Source: an uncultured Paracoccaceae bacterium (GTDB lineage Bacteria; Pseudomonadota; Alphaproteobacteria; Rhodobacterales; Rhodobacteraceae). Taken from it: a DNA stretch of 64,000 bases. Positions 46,810-55,303 of this stretch are shown here, one piece after another. The position numbers and the translations under genes were made by a program. Below the pieces are notes generated by a model. That model was not told the DNA's origin, made no database searches, and worked only from the letters and a program-made list of their open reading frames with translations. Every line of letters begins with the position of its first letter. Position 1 is the first letter of the stretch. Location: assembly GCA_937864535.1 (NCBI GenBank), contig CALMJS010000015.1, positions 62,001 through 126,000 of the forward strand, read 5' to 3'.

Positions 46810-47175
46810 TCAGGCGGCCAGAGCGGCGCGGGCCTTTTCTGCGATGACGTTGAAGGCTTCCGGCTCGTGCACGGCCAGATCGGCCAACACTTTGCGGTCA
46901 ACTTCGATACCGGCTTTGGCCAGACCGTTGATGAACTTGGAATAGGTCAGCGATTCGTCGAACGCGCGGACAGCAGCGTTGATACGCTGGATCCACAGGG
47001 CGCGGAAGTTACGCTTGCGAGCCTTACGGTCGCGGGTAGCGTACTGGTTGGCCTTGTCTACGGCCTGACGAGCGACTTTGAAGGTCCGGCCGCGGCGGTC
47101 ATAATAACCTTTTGCAGCGTCAAGGACTTTCTTGTGACGACGATGGGTAACGGTACCGCCTTTGGTGCGCGACAT
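46810..47175 (-). CDS. rplT: 50S ribosomal protein L20
   Basis: The 121-residue protein binds 23S rRNA early in 50S assembly. Recognised from the basic N-terminal [20 protein letters not shown] (core [12 protein letters not shown]) and [19 protein letters not shown]. It follows rpmI by 13 bases, with a shared promoter at 47468-47496. Confidence 0.97.
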   Translation of the reverse strand: MSRTKGGTVTHRRHKKVLDAAKGYYDRRGRTFKVARQAVDKANQYATRDRKARKRNFRALWIQRINAAVRAFDESLTYSKFINGLAKAGIEVDRKVLADLAVHEPEAFNVIAEKARAALAA

Positions 47176-47188
47176 GGTTCAGGACTCC

Positions 47189-47389
47189 TTAGCGGTCGTA
47201 GGGCATGTAGGACTTAACGATCTTTGCGTCGGGCGCAGAGAGCGTCGTGGTGCCACGGGCGTCACGGATGAACTTGGTGGTACGCTTGATCATGCCATGG
47301 CGCTTGCCGGCCTGACCGGTCTTGACCTTGCCGGTAGCGGTCATCTTGAAGCGCTTTTTGGCGCTCGATTTGGTCTTCATCTTGGGCAT
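47189..47389 (-). CDS. rpmI: 50S ribosomal protein L35
   Basis: A 66-residue ribosomal protein, [15 protein letters not shown] at the start and highly basic. ATG 47389 has AAAGGAGA 6 bases upstream. infC, often found in front of rpmI in other bacteria, is not here. Confidence 0.97.
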   Translation of the reverse strand: MPKMKTKSSAKKRFKMTATGKVKTGQAGKRHGMIKRTTKFIRDARGTTTLSAPDAKIVKSYMPYDR

Positions 47390-47467
47390 TTCCGTCTCCT
47401 TTCGGAAGGTGCGGTTATCACGCGACTCGGCATGCCACTGTCGGCCGGTCGCGCAGATTGAGCGGGC

Positions 47468-47496
47468 CGTATAGGGCGGGTCCGCAGATTTGGCAA
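47468..47496 (-). promoter_or_regulatory. promoter of rpmI-rplT
   Basis: On the minus strand TTGCCA (47496-47491) and TATACG (47473-47468) are exactly 17 bases apart. This is about 80 bases before the rpmI start, leaving room for a leader in which L20-type feedback could act, although I see no clear leader structure. Confidence 0.6.
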
Positions 47497-47510
47497 GTCC
47501 CAAGTTGCTG

Positions 47511-47729
47511 CTAGTGCAGGACCCGGGCAACGACCCGCAGAAATGCCATCGGAATTTCCGCGATGTCATAGGCATGGCCCGCAAAGGCCACGCCGAACAG
47601 CACCCCTCCGGTCAAAAACACAATCAGAGAGGTTCGGGGCAGGCGCCGGTCGGCAATTGCCCCCAATAGCGGGGTCAATGCGCCAAAGACCAACACAAAC
47701 CCCGCCACCATTAACAGGTCATTATCCAT
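47511..47729 (-). CDS. 72-residue two-span membrane protein
   Basis: A small protein with two hydrophobic segments ([19 protein letters not shown] and [18 protein letters not shown]) linked by the charged turn [10 protein letters not shown]. It lies 27 bases after pyk on the same strand, so is likely in its transcript. Function is unknown. Confidence 0.7.
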   Translation of the reverse strand: MDNDLLMVAGFVLVFGALTPLLGAIADRRLPRTSLIVFLTGGVLFGVAFAGHAYDIAEIPMAFLRVVARVLH

Positions 47730-47756
47730 ATCCGCTCCGGTGCCTACCGGATCAGT

Positions 47757-49202
47757 TTACTCGCGGTCGGAGCTATGGATCAAACGTTCTTCGCAGGGGG
47801 CGACGCGCAGGATGTTCGTCGAGCCCGGCGTGTTGAACGGCACGCCAGCGGTAACGACAATCATATCTTTGTCCGTTGCCAGCCCTTCGGCCTTGGCGGC
47901 GCGGATGGCGGCGATCACAGCGGATTTGAACCGGTCCACATCGACGGTCATCCGGCTGTTCACGCCCCAGCTGAGCGCGAGGCGACGGGCGGTTTCCCGA
48001 ACTGTGGTCAGCGCGATGATCGGCACGCGCGGACGTTCACGCGAGACCAACAGCGCCGTGGTGCCCGATTCCGAGAAACAGCAGATCGCCGCGACCTTGG
48101 TCTTTTCCGCGATTTCGCGGGCAGCGGCCACGATACCGTCTGCAACGGTGGTGTGTTCAATCTTACGCGAAGATTCGATGATCTCGACGTAGGTCGGATC
48201 GCTTTCCACCTGCTGGGCCACGTTGTGCATCGTTTTGACGGCTTCGATCGGGTACTGACCGGCGGCGGATTCAGCCGAGAGCATGATGGCGTCGGCGCCT
48301 TCGTAGATCGCGGTGGCCACGTCGGACACTTCGGCGCGGGTCGGCATCGGGCTCTCGATCATCGACTCCAGCATCTGGGTGGCGACGATCACCGGCTTGG
48401 CGGCGGCGCGGCACTTGCGGACCAGACGTTTCTGGATCGGCGGCACGCTCGATACCGGCAGTTCCACGCCCAGATCGCCACGGGCAACCATGATGCCATC
48501 AGAGACCGCCAGAATGTCGTCAAACGCTTTGACGGCGGCGGGCTTTTCGATCTTGGCCAGAATGGCGGCGCGACCCTTGGACAGTTCGCGGGCCTCGTCC
48601 ACGTCTGCGGGACGCTGAACAAAGGACAGAGCCAGCCAATCGACGCCCAATTCGCAGACGAATTCCAGATCCTTGCGGTCCTTGTCCGACAGCGCGGCCA
48701 GCGGCAACACCACGTCAGGAACGTTCACGCCCTTGCGGTTGGAAATCGTACCACCAACGGTGACTTCGCAATCTGCGAAATCACGACCGCAGTCCTTGAC
48801 CCGCAGACGGATTTTACCGTCGTTGACCAGCAGGTTCGCACCGGGTTCCAGCGCGTCGAAAATCTCTTTGTGGGGCAGTTGCACGCGGGTGGCGTCGCCG
48901 GGAACGTCCGAGAGGTCCAAGCGGAAAGCCTGACCTTCGACCAGATGCTCTTCGCCGTTGGCGAACTTGCCGACACGCAGTTTCGGCCCCTGAAGGTCGG
49001 CCAGAATGCCGATGGGGTTGCCACAATCGGCCTCGACCTGACGGATGATATCATGGCGGGCCTTGATCTCGCTGTGGTCGCCGTGGCTCATGTTCAGGCG
49101 GAACACATCTGCGCCCGCCTCGTGCAAGGCACGGATCATTTCGTAGCTGCTTGATGCCGGGCCGAGGGTGGCCACGATCTTGACGTTGCGATGCCGTGTC
49201 AT
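47757..49202 (-). CDS. pyk: pyruvate kinase
   Basis: The 481-residue glycolytic enzyme makes pyruvate and ATP from phosphoenolpyruvate. It starts with RNVKIVATLGPASSS and has the active-site block IMVARGDLGVELP near residue 244 and ATQMLESMIESPMPTRAE. ATG 49202 has AAGGAC 8 bases upstream; the open frame continues to 49265 without a better start. Confidence 0.97.
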   Translation of the reverse strand: MTRHRNVKIVATLGPASSSYEMIRALHEAGADVFRLNMSHGDHSEIKARHDIIRQVEADCGNPIGILADLQGPKLRVGKFANGEEHLVEGQAFRLDLSDVPGDATRVQLPHKEIFDALEPGANLLVNDGKIRLRVKDCGRDFADCEVTVGGTISNRKGVNVPDVVLPLAALSDKDRKDLEFVCELGVDWLALSFVQRPADVDEARELSKGRAAILAKIEKPAAVKAFDDILAVSDGIMVARGDLGVELPVSSVPPIQKRLVRKCRAAAKPVIVATQMLESMIESPMPTRAEVSDVATAIYEGADAIMLSAESAAGQYPIEAVKTMHNVAQQVESDPTYVEIIESSRKIEHTTVADGIVAAAREIAEKTKVAAICCFSESGTTALLVSRERPRVPIIALTTVRETARRLALSWGVNSRMTVDVDRFKSAVIAAIRAAKAEGLATDKDMIVVTAGVPFNTPGSTNILRVAPCEERLIHSSDRE

Positions 49203-49293
49203 CCGGTCTGTCCTTCGATACTGTATATCTGTCGCTGCACAGGGGCCGTTACCGCTAACGCCCATTCGTGCCCCTTATTGCGCAATTCCATTC

Positions 49294-49310
49294 TAGGCTC
49301 AACTAGCCTA
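49294..49310. repeat. inverted repeat in the pyk / amidohydrolase divergent region
   Basis: TAGGCT, CAACT, AGCCTA forms a 6-base dyad. It lies about 90 bases before the pyk ATG and 40 before the amidohydrolase ATG. It may be an operator or a small hairpin. Confidence 0.3.
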
Positions 49311-49349
49311 ATGGGGACTGGACACAATCTGATGAAAAAAACTGGGCCC

Positions 49350-50093
49350 ATGACAGAAAAACCGTTCCACATTCATGGCGAGAGTCGGGTTTCGCGCTGG
49401 TTGATCACCTGTGATCATGCCACGAACCGCGTGCCAGACTGGGTTAACGGCGGTGATCTGGGAATCGCTGCGGCGGATATGGCCCGTCATATCGCCTATG
49501 ATGTCGGTGCGCTGGGCGTTGCGCTGCGGCTGGGCGAGCTGCTGGGGGCGACTGTGGTCCAGTCCGATTTTTCCCGGCTGGTCATCGATCCGAACAGGGG
49601 AGAGGACGATCCTACCCTGCTGATGAAGCTCTATGACGGGACGATTATCCCCGCCAATCGCCACGCGGGGGTGGCGGATCTGGCGCAACGCATGGACGCG
49701 CTCTATCGGCCCTATCATGCCGCGGTTGCGGCCCTTGCTGCACGACGGGACGACACCGCGATCCTGTCTGTCCATTCGTTTACACCGCAATTGCGCGGGC
49801 GGGCGCCGCGGCCTTGGCACGTGGGGGTTCTCTATTCCCATCTGGACGATCGGTTGTCGCGTCCGCTTGTCGCGCGGCTCCGACAGGAACAGGACCTTTG
49901 CGTAGGTGACAACGAACCCTATTCCGGTCATCTTCCGGGGGATGCGATCGACCGCCACGCGCTGATGCTTGGGCGGCCGAATACATTGATCGAGGTCCGC
50001 AATGATCTGATCGAGAGCGAGGCGGGCCAAACCCATTGGGCGGACCGATTGGCCCCGATCTGTGCAGAGGCCCTCGTTCTATCGGGACTATAA
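49350..50093 (+). CDS. N-formylglutamate amidohydrolase family protein
   Basis: A 247-residue zinc-type hydrolase of the HutG/N-formylglutamate family. Family patterns include LITCDHATNRVPDW, DVGALGVALRLGELLGA, FSRLVIDPNRGEDDPTL and VHSFTP. The N-terminus is uncertain: in-frame ATGs at 49311, 49332 and 49350 all lack a strong site; I take 49350, which begins just before the conserved region. No hut genes are nearby, so a role in histidine breakdown is not supported by context. It is followed by the DUF1244 gene after 12 bases. Confidence 0.85.
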   Translation: MTEKPFHIHGESRVSRWLITCDHATNRVPDWVNGGDLGIAAADMARHIAYDVGALGVALRLGELLGATVVQSDFSRLVIDPNRGEDDPTLLMKLYDGTIIPANRHAGVADLAQRMDALYRPYHAAVAALAARRDDTAILSVHSFTPQLRGRAPRPWHVGVLYSHLDDRLSRPLVARLRQEQDLCVGDNEPYSGHLPGDAIDRHALMLGRPNTLIEVRNDLIESEAGQTHWADRLAPICAEALVLSGL

Positions 50094-50105
50094 GGAGTGA
50101 GTGTG

Positions 50106-50426
50106 ATGGACGACCAGACCCGTATCGAGCTTGAAGCGGCTGCATTCCGCGCCCTGCGCCACCATTTGCAGGACAAACGGACCGATGTGCAAAACATCGA
50201 TTTGATGAACCTTGCCGGGTTCTGCCGCAACTGCCTGTCACGCTGGTACCAAGAGGCCGCCAATGAACGCGGCATCGATTTGTCCAAGGATGAAGCGCGC
50301 GAAATATTCTATGGCATGCCCTACGAGGCATGGCGTGATCAGTTCCAAACCGAGGCAGATGACCGAAAACAGGCAGAGTTCAAAAAGTCGTTTGCCGAGA
50401 ATGTCGGAAATGAAAAAACGTCTTAA
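50106..50426 (+). CDS. DUF1244 family protein
   Basis: A 106-residue soluble protein with the family hallmark LAGFCRNCLSRWYQEAA near residue 38, including the C-x2-C pair, and EAREIFYGMPYEAW. Function is unknown. AAGGAG lies 9 bases before ATG 50106. Its position directly after the N-formylglutamate amidohydrolase-like gene is a recurrent pairing in alphaproteobacteria and suggests a linked role. Confidence 0.88.
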   Translation: MDDQTRIELEAAAFRALRHHLQDKRTDVQNIDLMNLAGFCRNCLSRWYQEAANERGIDLSKDEAREIFYGMPYEAWRDQFQTEADDRKQAEFKKSFAENVGNEKTS

Positions 50427-50517
50427 ATTTCTCGCGTTTTTGACGTTGTAACCGCCCTCCTGACTCAAATAGACCCGCGCAAAGCCGTTTCAGGATGTGA
50501 CTCATCTTGGGAACGAC

Positions 50518-51318
50518 ATGCTTATTACGTTTTTCTTGGCCTCGTTGGGCGTCCTGATCATGACCGGAATGCCGTATGCGCATTCCGAAGAGCAGGATTT
50601 GGATACTGGTGGCGGCAACTCGGAACCTGATGACGTTTCGGACATTTTGGCGGGCGACGATCATATCGTCGGCACCGACGATAGCGATGCCTTTCGCGGC
50701 GGGGCAGGGGGCGATACCCTGCTGGGCGGTGCGGGCGACGATACGATCGAAGGCGAGGATGGAGATGACCTGATCACCGGCGATCTGGGCGATGACGACC
50801 TGTATGGCGGCGCTGGATACGATTTTATCTATGGTGGCAAAGGCGAAGACGACATCAGCGGCGGCGCGGATGGCGACACGATCTACGGCGGCGAAGGCGA
50901 CGATCTGATCTATGGCGGCACGGGCGACGACAAGCTGATCGACGTCTTTGGCAAAAACGTTGTGGATGGCGGCCTAGGCGACGATGTGCTGCGTGTCGGC
51001 AAGGCCTCCACCGCATTTGGCGGCGATGGCGACGATTCGATCTACCTGATGGATGGCGGGACAGCTTTTGGCGGCGATGGTGCGGATATCCTGACCGTCG
51101 AGTTGAACGGTGATGCGTCGCGGATGGCCGTGGTGCGCGATTTCGATCCGGAACAGGATGCGCTGATCGTGCAACTGCCAGAGGGCACAGAGATCACCAG
51201 CCTTGTCGTCGAACAGATTACCGAAGGCTGGACCGTCATGCTGAACGGGGCGGCTGTGGTTCGGGTCATCGGCCCGGCAAGCTTTGGGGCCGATGACGTC
51301 GTCGTAATGATCGGCTGA
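50518..51318 (+). CDS. membrane-anchored RTX calcium-binding protein
   Basis: A 266-residue acidic protein. It begins with one hydrophobic segment (residues 1-18, MLITFFLASLGVLIMTGM), then an acidic linker, then about nine glycine/aspartate-rich RTX units (61-141, GGxGxDxxx) that should bind calcium outside the cell, and a C-terminal beta part ending DDVVVMIG. ATG 50518 has GGGAA 5 bases upstream; the frame also opens at GTG 50497. There are no type I secretion genes near it. Function is unknown. Confidence 0.8.
   Translation: MLITFFLASLGVLIMTGMPYAHSEEQDLDTGGGNSEPDDVSDILAGDDHIVGTDDSDAFRGGAGGDTLLGGAGDDTIEGEDGDDLITGDLGDDDLYGGAGYDFIYGGKGEDDISGGADGDTIYGGEGDDLIYGGTGDDKLIDVFGKNVVDGGLGDDVLRVGKASTAFGGDGDDSIYLMDGGTAFGGDGADILTVELNGDASRMAVVRDFDPEQDALIVQLPEGTEITSLVVEQITEGWTVMLNGAAVVRVIGPASFGADDVVVMIG
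50698..50940 (+). repeat. RTX nonapeptide-coding repeats
   Basis: A run of about nine imperfect 27-base units encoding GGxGxDxxx within the RTX gene. The repeats are diverged at the DNA level, so they are a protein motif repeat rather than recent tandem duplication. Confidence 0.7.
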
Positions 51319-51323
51319 GGCTA

Positions 51324-52184
51324 TTAGACCGCCGACTTCAGGCTCTCTTCGATGTAGATTTCGCGCAGACGTAGCGACAGTTTGCCCGGAACGCCTTCAC
51401 CGATCTTGGCGCCGTCGATCTCCACGACCGGCTGCACAAAGGTCGTGGCCGAGGTGATGAACGCCTCGTCTGCCTCTTGCGCCTCTGCGATGGTAAAGTT
51501 GCGCTCTTCGACCTCCATCTGGGCCTCTGCCGCAAAGCGCAGGATTGCCGCGCGGGTGATGCCGTGCAGGATGTCGTTGGACAGGCCGCGGGTGATGATC
51601 TTGTTACCCTTGACGATATAGGCGTTGTTGCTGGTGCCTTCGGTCACGAAACCGTCCTCGACCATCCACGCATCGTCACAGCCTTTTTTCTTGGCCATCA
51701 TTTTACCCCAAGACGGGTAGAGCAGCTGAACGGTTTTGATGTCGCGGCGGCCCCAGCGGATGTCTTCGATCGAAATCACCTTGATCCCGGTTTTCACCGA
51801 GGGCATTTCGACCAGATTCTTGGCAAACGTGAACAGGACCAGACCGCCCTTGACCTCATCGGGGTTCGGCCATGCGAAATCGCGATCCGACGGCGCACCG
51901 CGGGTGATTTGCAGATAGATGCCGCCCTCGACCAGCGCGTTCTTTTCGATCAGATCGCGGTGGATTTGCAGCAGTTCGTCCATCGAGACCGGGTTGCGCA
52001 TCTCGAGTTCGGACAGCGAACGTTCCAGACGCTTGGCGTGGCCGTCAAAGTCGATCAGCTTGCCGCCGATGACCGAGGTCACTTCGTACACGCCGTCCGC
52101 CATGAGGAAACCACGGTCAAAAATCGAAACCTTGGCTTCGGCTTCGGGCAGGTATTCGCCGTTGCAATAAACGATACGGGTCAT
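51324..52184 (-). CDS. D-amino-acid transaminase-like fold type IV aminotransferase
   Basis: A 286-residue pyridoxal phosphate enzyme of the branched-chain/D-amino acid family. The N-terminal YCNGEYLPEAEAKVSIFDRGF is the usual start, the cofactor lysine is in RRDIKTVQLLYPS near residue 145 and EGTSNNAYIV near 180 is the conserved glutamate region. D-alanine transaminase is the best fit; an L-branched-chain substrate cannot be ruled out. GGAGG lies before ATG 52184. Confidence 0.88.
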   Translation of the reverse strand: MTRIVYCNGEYLPEAEAKVSIFDRGFLMADGVYEVTSVIGGKLIDFDGHAKRLERSLSELEMRNPVSMDELLQIHRDLIEKNALVEGGIYLQITRGAPSDRDFAWPNPDEVKGGLVLFTFAKNLVEMPSVKTGIKVISIEDIRWGRRDIKTVQLLYPSWGKMMAKKKGCDDAWMVEDGFVTEGTSNNAYIVKGNKIITRGLSNDILHGITRAAILRFAAEAQMEVEERNFTIAEAQEADEAFITSATTFVQPVVEIDGAKIGEGVPGKLSLRLREIYIEESLKSAV

Positions 52185-52398
52185 GGTGGTGTTCCTCCGG
52201 AAAATGACGCCTAGCGTCATGGGTCAACCCCGCCCAACCGTCAAGCCCTGACAATCACACGGCGTACTGTAACCCGGCTTGGCCGAGGGCGGCCCTGTCC
52301 TCGATTTCACTGGTATCCGCCAGCACGTGCGAGATCTCTCGGGATATCCTGAAACCTCTATGCGACCAAAGCCGTCATGCTGCGCCTGCAAAATGGAC

Positions 52399-52436
52399 TT
52401 GCGCGTTGCAGCGCAATTTCCTAACCATTTGCCAAA
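52399..52436. promoter_or_regulatory. possible operator upstream of mcl1
   Basis: An inverted repeat TTGCGC-N6-GCGCAA (52399-52416) and a near-palindrome TTTGCCAAA (52428-52436) lie 34-71 bases before the mcl1 ATG. Short TTTGC/GCAAA half-sites resemble those reported for RamB/PccR-type acyl-CoA regulators, but the match is loose. The rest of the 285-base gap (52185-52469) shows nothing else I can name. Confidence 0.35.
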
Positions 52437-52469
52437 CTAAAACGTAATTTCCTTACCTAGAGGAATCGC

Positions 52470-53429
52470 ATGTCCTTTCGCATTCAGCCCGCCGCGCCCG
52501 CCCGTCCGAACCGCTGTCAGTTGTTCGGACCCGCTTCCAACACCAAATTGTTCGCCAAAATGGCCGCCAGCGCAGCGGATGTGATCAACATCGACCTCGA
52601 GGATTCTGTTGCGCCTTCGGACAAGGAAATGGCCCGCGCCAATGCGATCGAGGCGATCAACACCGTCGATTGGGGCAACAAATACCTGTCCGTCCGTATC
52701 AACGGTCTGGATACGCCCTATTGGTATCGTGACGTGGTTGATCTGCTGGAACAGGCGGGCGACCGACTTGACCAGATCATGATCCCCAAGGTCGGCTGCG
52801 CCGAGGACGTCTATGCCGTCGATGCGCTGGTCACGGCCATCGAGCGCGCCAAGGGCCGGACCAAGCCGATCTCGTTCGAGGTGATCATCGAATCCGCCGC
52901 CGGGATTGCCCATGTCGAGGCCATCGCCGCCGCTTCTCCGCGGATGCAGGCCATCAGCCTTGGCGCGGCGGACTTTGCCGCGTCGATGGGGATGCAGACC
53001 ACCGGAATCGGCGGCACCCAAGAGGACTACTACATGCTGCGCGACGGCGCGAAATACTGGTCCGACCCGTGGCACTGGGCCCAGACCGCCATCGTTGCCG
53101 CCTGCCGGACCCATGGTCTGCTGCCGGTCGATGGGCCGTTTGGTGATTTCTCCGACGACGAAGGCTATATCGCGCAGTCCAAGCGGTCCGCGACGCTGGG
53201 CATGGTTGGCAAATGGGCGATCCACCCCAAGCAGATCGCCCTCGCCAACGAGGTCTTTACGCCCTCTGAGGCCAAAGTCACCGAGGCGCGCGAAATCCTT
53301 GCTGCGATGGAGCAGGCCAAGGCGCGCGGCGAAGGCGCAACCGTCTACAAGGGCCGTCTGGTCGATATCGCGTCGATCAAGCAGGCCGAAGTGATCGTGC
53401 GTCAGTCCGAAATGATCGCGGGCGCCTGA
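52470..53429 (+). CDS. mcl1: L-malyl-CoA / beta-methylmalyl-CoA lyase
   Basis: The 319-residue enzyme of the CitE superfamily splits beta-methylmalyl-CoA to propionyl-CoA and glyoxylate, and condenses or splits L-malyl-CoA, in the ethylmalonyl-CoA pathway for acetate assimilation. Recognised from FRIQPAAPARPNRCQLFGP, the metal-binding INIDLEDSVAP near residue 40, EVIIESAAGIAHVEAI and GKWAIHPKQIALANEVF. AGAGGA precedes the ATG. Confidence 0.93.
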   Translation: MSFRIQPAAPARPNRCQLFGPASNTKLFAKMAASAADVINIDLEDSVAPSDKEMARANAIEAINTVDWGNKYLSVRINGLDTPYWYRDVVDLLEQAGDRLDQIMIPKVGCAEDVYAVDALVTAIERAKGRTKPISFEVIIESAAGIAHVEAIAAASPRMQAISLGAADFAASMGMQTTGIGGTQEDYYMLRDGAKYWSDPWHWAQTAIVAACRTHGLLPVDGPFGDFSDDEGYIAQSKRSATLGMVGKWAIHPKQIALANEVFTPSEAKVTEAREILAAMEQAKARGEGATVYKGRLVDIASIKQAEVIVRQSEMIAGA

Positions 53430-53564
53430 TTTGCGCGGCTAACGGCGACGCGGCCCGAGGATCGCGTCGCGGCCGACCGGATCGTCAAGGGGGCGGGGTC
53501 ACGCGATCTGGCTCCCGATTTCGGGTGACTTGCACGGCAACTGCGCAAGTTTTCGGTGTTCGAG

Positions 53565-53594
53565 TTGCAAAGACCGGCTCTCCCGCCTTATATC
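53565..53594 (+). promoter_or_regulatory. promoter of accA
   Basis: TTGCAA (53565-53570) is followed after 17-18 bases by TTATAT/TATATC (53588-53594). The start codon is about 30 bases further on. Around this the 195-base gap after mcl1 has no other recognisable feature. Confidence 0.55.
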
Positions 53595-53624
53595 GCTGCA
53601 AACGCCACAGCCGGAGAGGCCGTA

Positions 53625-54587
53625 ATGACCATCTACCTCGAGTTCGAGAAACCCCTCGCAGAAATTGAAGGCAAGGCCGAAGAACTGCGGGCGATGGCTC
53701 GGAACAATCCAGAAATGGATGTCGAGAAAGAAGCCGCAGCCTTGGACAAAAAGGCCAAGGAGATGCTTGGTCAGCTCTATGGCTCGTTGACGCCTTGGCG
53801 CAAATGTCAGGTGGCACGTCACGCCGAGCGCCCGCATTGCCGCGATTATATCGACGCGCTGTTCACCGAATATACCCCGCTGGCCGGGGACCGAAATTTT
53901 GCCGACGATCACGCTGTGATGGGCGGACTGGCGCGGTTCAACGGTCAGGCGGTCGTGGTGATCGGCCACGAAAAGGGCTTTGATACCAAGAGCCGGATCG
54001 AACACAATTTCGGCATGGCCCGTCCCGAAGGCTATCGCAAGGCGATCCGCCTGATGGATCTGGCGGATCGGTTCGGTTTGCCGGTGATCACGCTGGTGGA
54101 TACTCCCGGTGCCTATCCCGGCAAGGGCGCCGAGGAACGCGGTCAGTCAGAGGCGATTGCCCGGTCCACCGAAAAATGCCTGTCGATCAACGTCCCGTTG
54201 ATCTCTGTCGTGATTGGCGAAGGCGGGTCGGGTGGGGCGGTGGCCTTTGCCACGGCCAACCGGGTCGCGATGCTGGAACATTCGATCTATTCGGTGATCT
54301 CGCCCGAGGGCTGCGCCTCGATCCTGTGGAAGGATGCGGACAAAATGCGCGAGGCCGCCGAGGCGCTGCGTCTGACGGCGCAGGATTTGACCGAACTGGG
54401 CGTTGTTGACCGGATCATCAAGGAACCGCTGGGCGGGGCACATCGCGATAAGACCGCTTCGATCGCCGCTGTCGGCGCGGCGATTGCCGAGATGCTCAAG
54501 GACGTGACGGGTAAAAAGGGCAAAAATCCCCGCGATGATCGCCGCAAGAAATTCCTTGCGATGGGGTCCAAGGGCCTCGCGGCCTGA
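53625..54587 (+). CDS. accA: acetyl-CoA carboxylase carboxyltransferase subunit alpha
   Basis: The 320-residue AccA transfers CO2 from biotin to acetyl-CoA, with AccD. Recognised from [19 protein letters not shown]-type start (core [11 protein letters not shown]), [31 protein letters not shown] and [13 protein letters not shown] 53625 follows GAGAGG; the longer frame to 53556 overlaps the promoter. Confidence 0.97.
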   Translation: MTIYLEFEKPLAEIEGKAEELRAMARNNPEMDVEKEAAALDKKAKEMLGQLYGSLTPWRKCQVARHAERPHCRDYIDALFTEYTPLAGDRNFADDHAVMGGLARFNGQAVVVIGHEKGFDTKSRIEHNFGMARPEGYRKAIRLMDLADRFGLPVITLVDTPGAYPGKGAEERGQSEAIARSTEKCLSINVPLISVVIGEGGSGGAVAFATANRVAMLEHSIYSVISPEGCASILWKDADKMREAAEALRLTAQDLTELGVVDRIIKEPLGGAHRDKTASIAAVGAAIAEMLKDVTGKKGKNPRDDRRKKFLAMGSKGLAA

Positions 54588-54605
54588 TCTGAGGGGAAAC
54601 AACAG

Positions 54606-54633
54606 AAAACGCTCCGAATTTCGGGGCGTTTTT
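54606..54633 (+). terminator. terminator between accA and a convergent gene
   Basis: AAAACGCTCCGA, ATT, TCGGGGCGTTTTT forms a stem with one mismatch. T-runs occur on both strands (TTTTT to the right, TTTTCTG to the left), so it can serve both convergent genes. Its right end overlaps the stop codon of the leftward gene. Confidence 0.8.
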
Positions 54634-55249
54634 AGTCTGACAATTCCCATGTTGTCGTGACTTCGACCGGTTTGCCTTCGGCGTGCAGCGCCTTCCACAG
54701 CAGCGGGTCGGTATCGTCCACGTCGAACGACACATAGCGGGCGCGGATCGCTGCGCCGCGGTCGATGCACCACTCGACGCCGTATTTTACCGCCTTTTTC
54801 GAGCCGCCGATCCAGCCCGCCTCGGCCACGCCCGCCCGCATCCCGCGCAGGGATGCAAACCCGTCCAGCACAAAGGCGGCGGTGCCCTCCTCGATCGCTG
54901 CGCCGAAACTGCGGCGCAGATTAGCCGGCTTTTCCAAGGGAATGTCGGAATTGAGCGCCGCGTAGTGATCCCAATGGGCGGCGAACCAGTCGTCCCATTC
55001 GGTGCTGCCGACCCTGCGCACGGCATCATAGGGCAGGTCGCGCAGGGTCGCAGGAATGCGGAACGATGCGGTGCGCCGGACCTGATCCCACGTCGTCGGG
55101 GCAAGGTCGGATTGCGCATCCAGCGTGACGCGGACGCGGTCATAGCCGTTAGGCAGGTCCAGATCGTCCAGATCATCGCCCGGCGTCAGAACCGTGGCGT
55201 CGACATAGGCCGTCCGAGGGTGCATCGGGTTTTTGAACAAGCGGATCAT
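54632..55249 (-). CDS. unknown cytoplasmic protein
   Basis: A 205-residue soluble protein with no signal or span. Patterns include YDRVRVTLDAQSDL, STEWDDWFAAHWDHY and a C-terminal half reading AGVAEAGWIGGSKKA ... CIDRGAAIRARYVSFDVDDTDP, which could form a GNAT-like fold; I give that low weight. The start is uncertain (ATG 55249, ATG 55264 or GTG 55276; none has a strong site). It lies 54 bases before hemE's end and shares direction with it, so could be read from the hemE transcript. Confidence 0.65.
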   Translation of the reverse strand: MIRLFKNPMHPRTAYVDATVLTPGDDLDDLDLPNGYDRVRVTLDAQSDLAPTTWDQVRRTASFRIPATLRDLPYDAVRRVGSTEWDDWFAAHWDHYAALNSDIPLEKPANLRRSFGAAIEEGTAAFVLDGFASLRGMRAGVAEAGWIGGSKKAVKYGVEWCIDRGAAIRARYVSFDVDDTDPLLWKALHAEGKPVEVTTTWELSD

Positions 55250-55303
55250 GCCGCAAACATGCATGATCCGCGCCACGTTCGAATGGCTATACGTTCGAGG
55301 GGG

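Noticed and set aside
47775-49154. 459-residue plus-strand frame over pyk
   Set aside because: Antisense of pyruvate kinase with composition typical of shadow frames.
50698-50940. RTX repeats as a possible CRISPR or DNA satellite
   Set aside because: The units are diverged DNA coding for GGxGxDxxx; there are no constant repeats with unique spacers.
52360-52440. 26-codon frame with a Cys-rich start (MRPKPSCCACKMD) upstream of mcl1
   Set aside because: No ribosome binding site before it and it overlaps the likely operator; kept only as a note.
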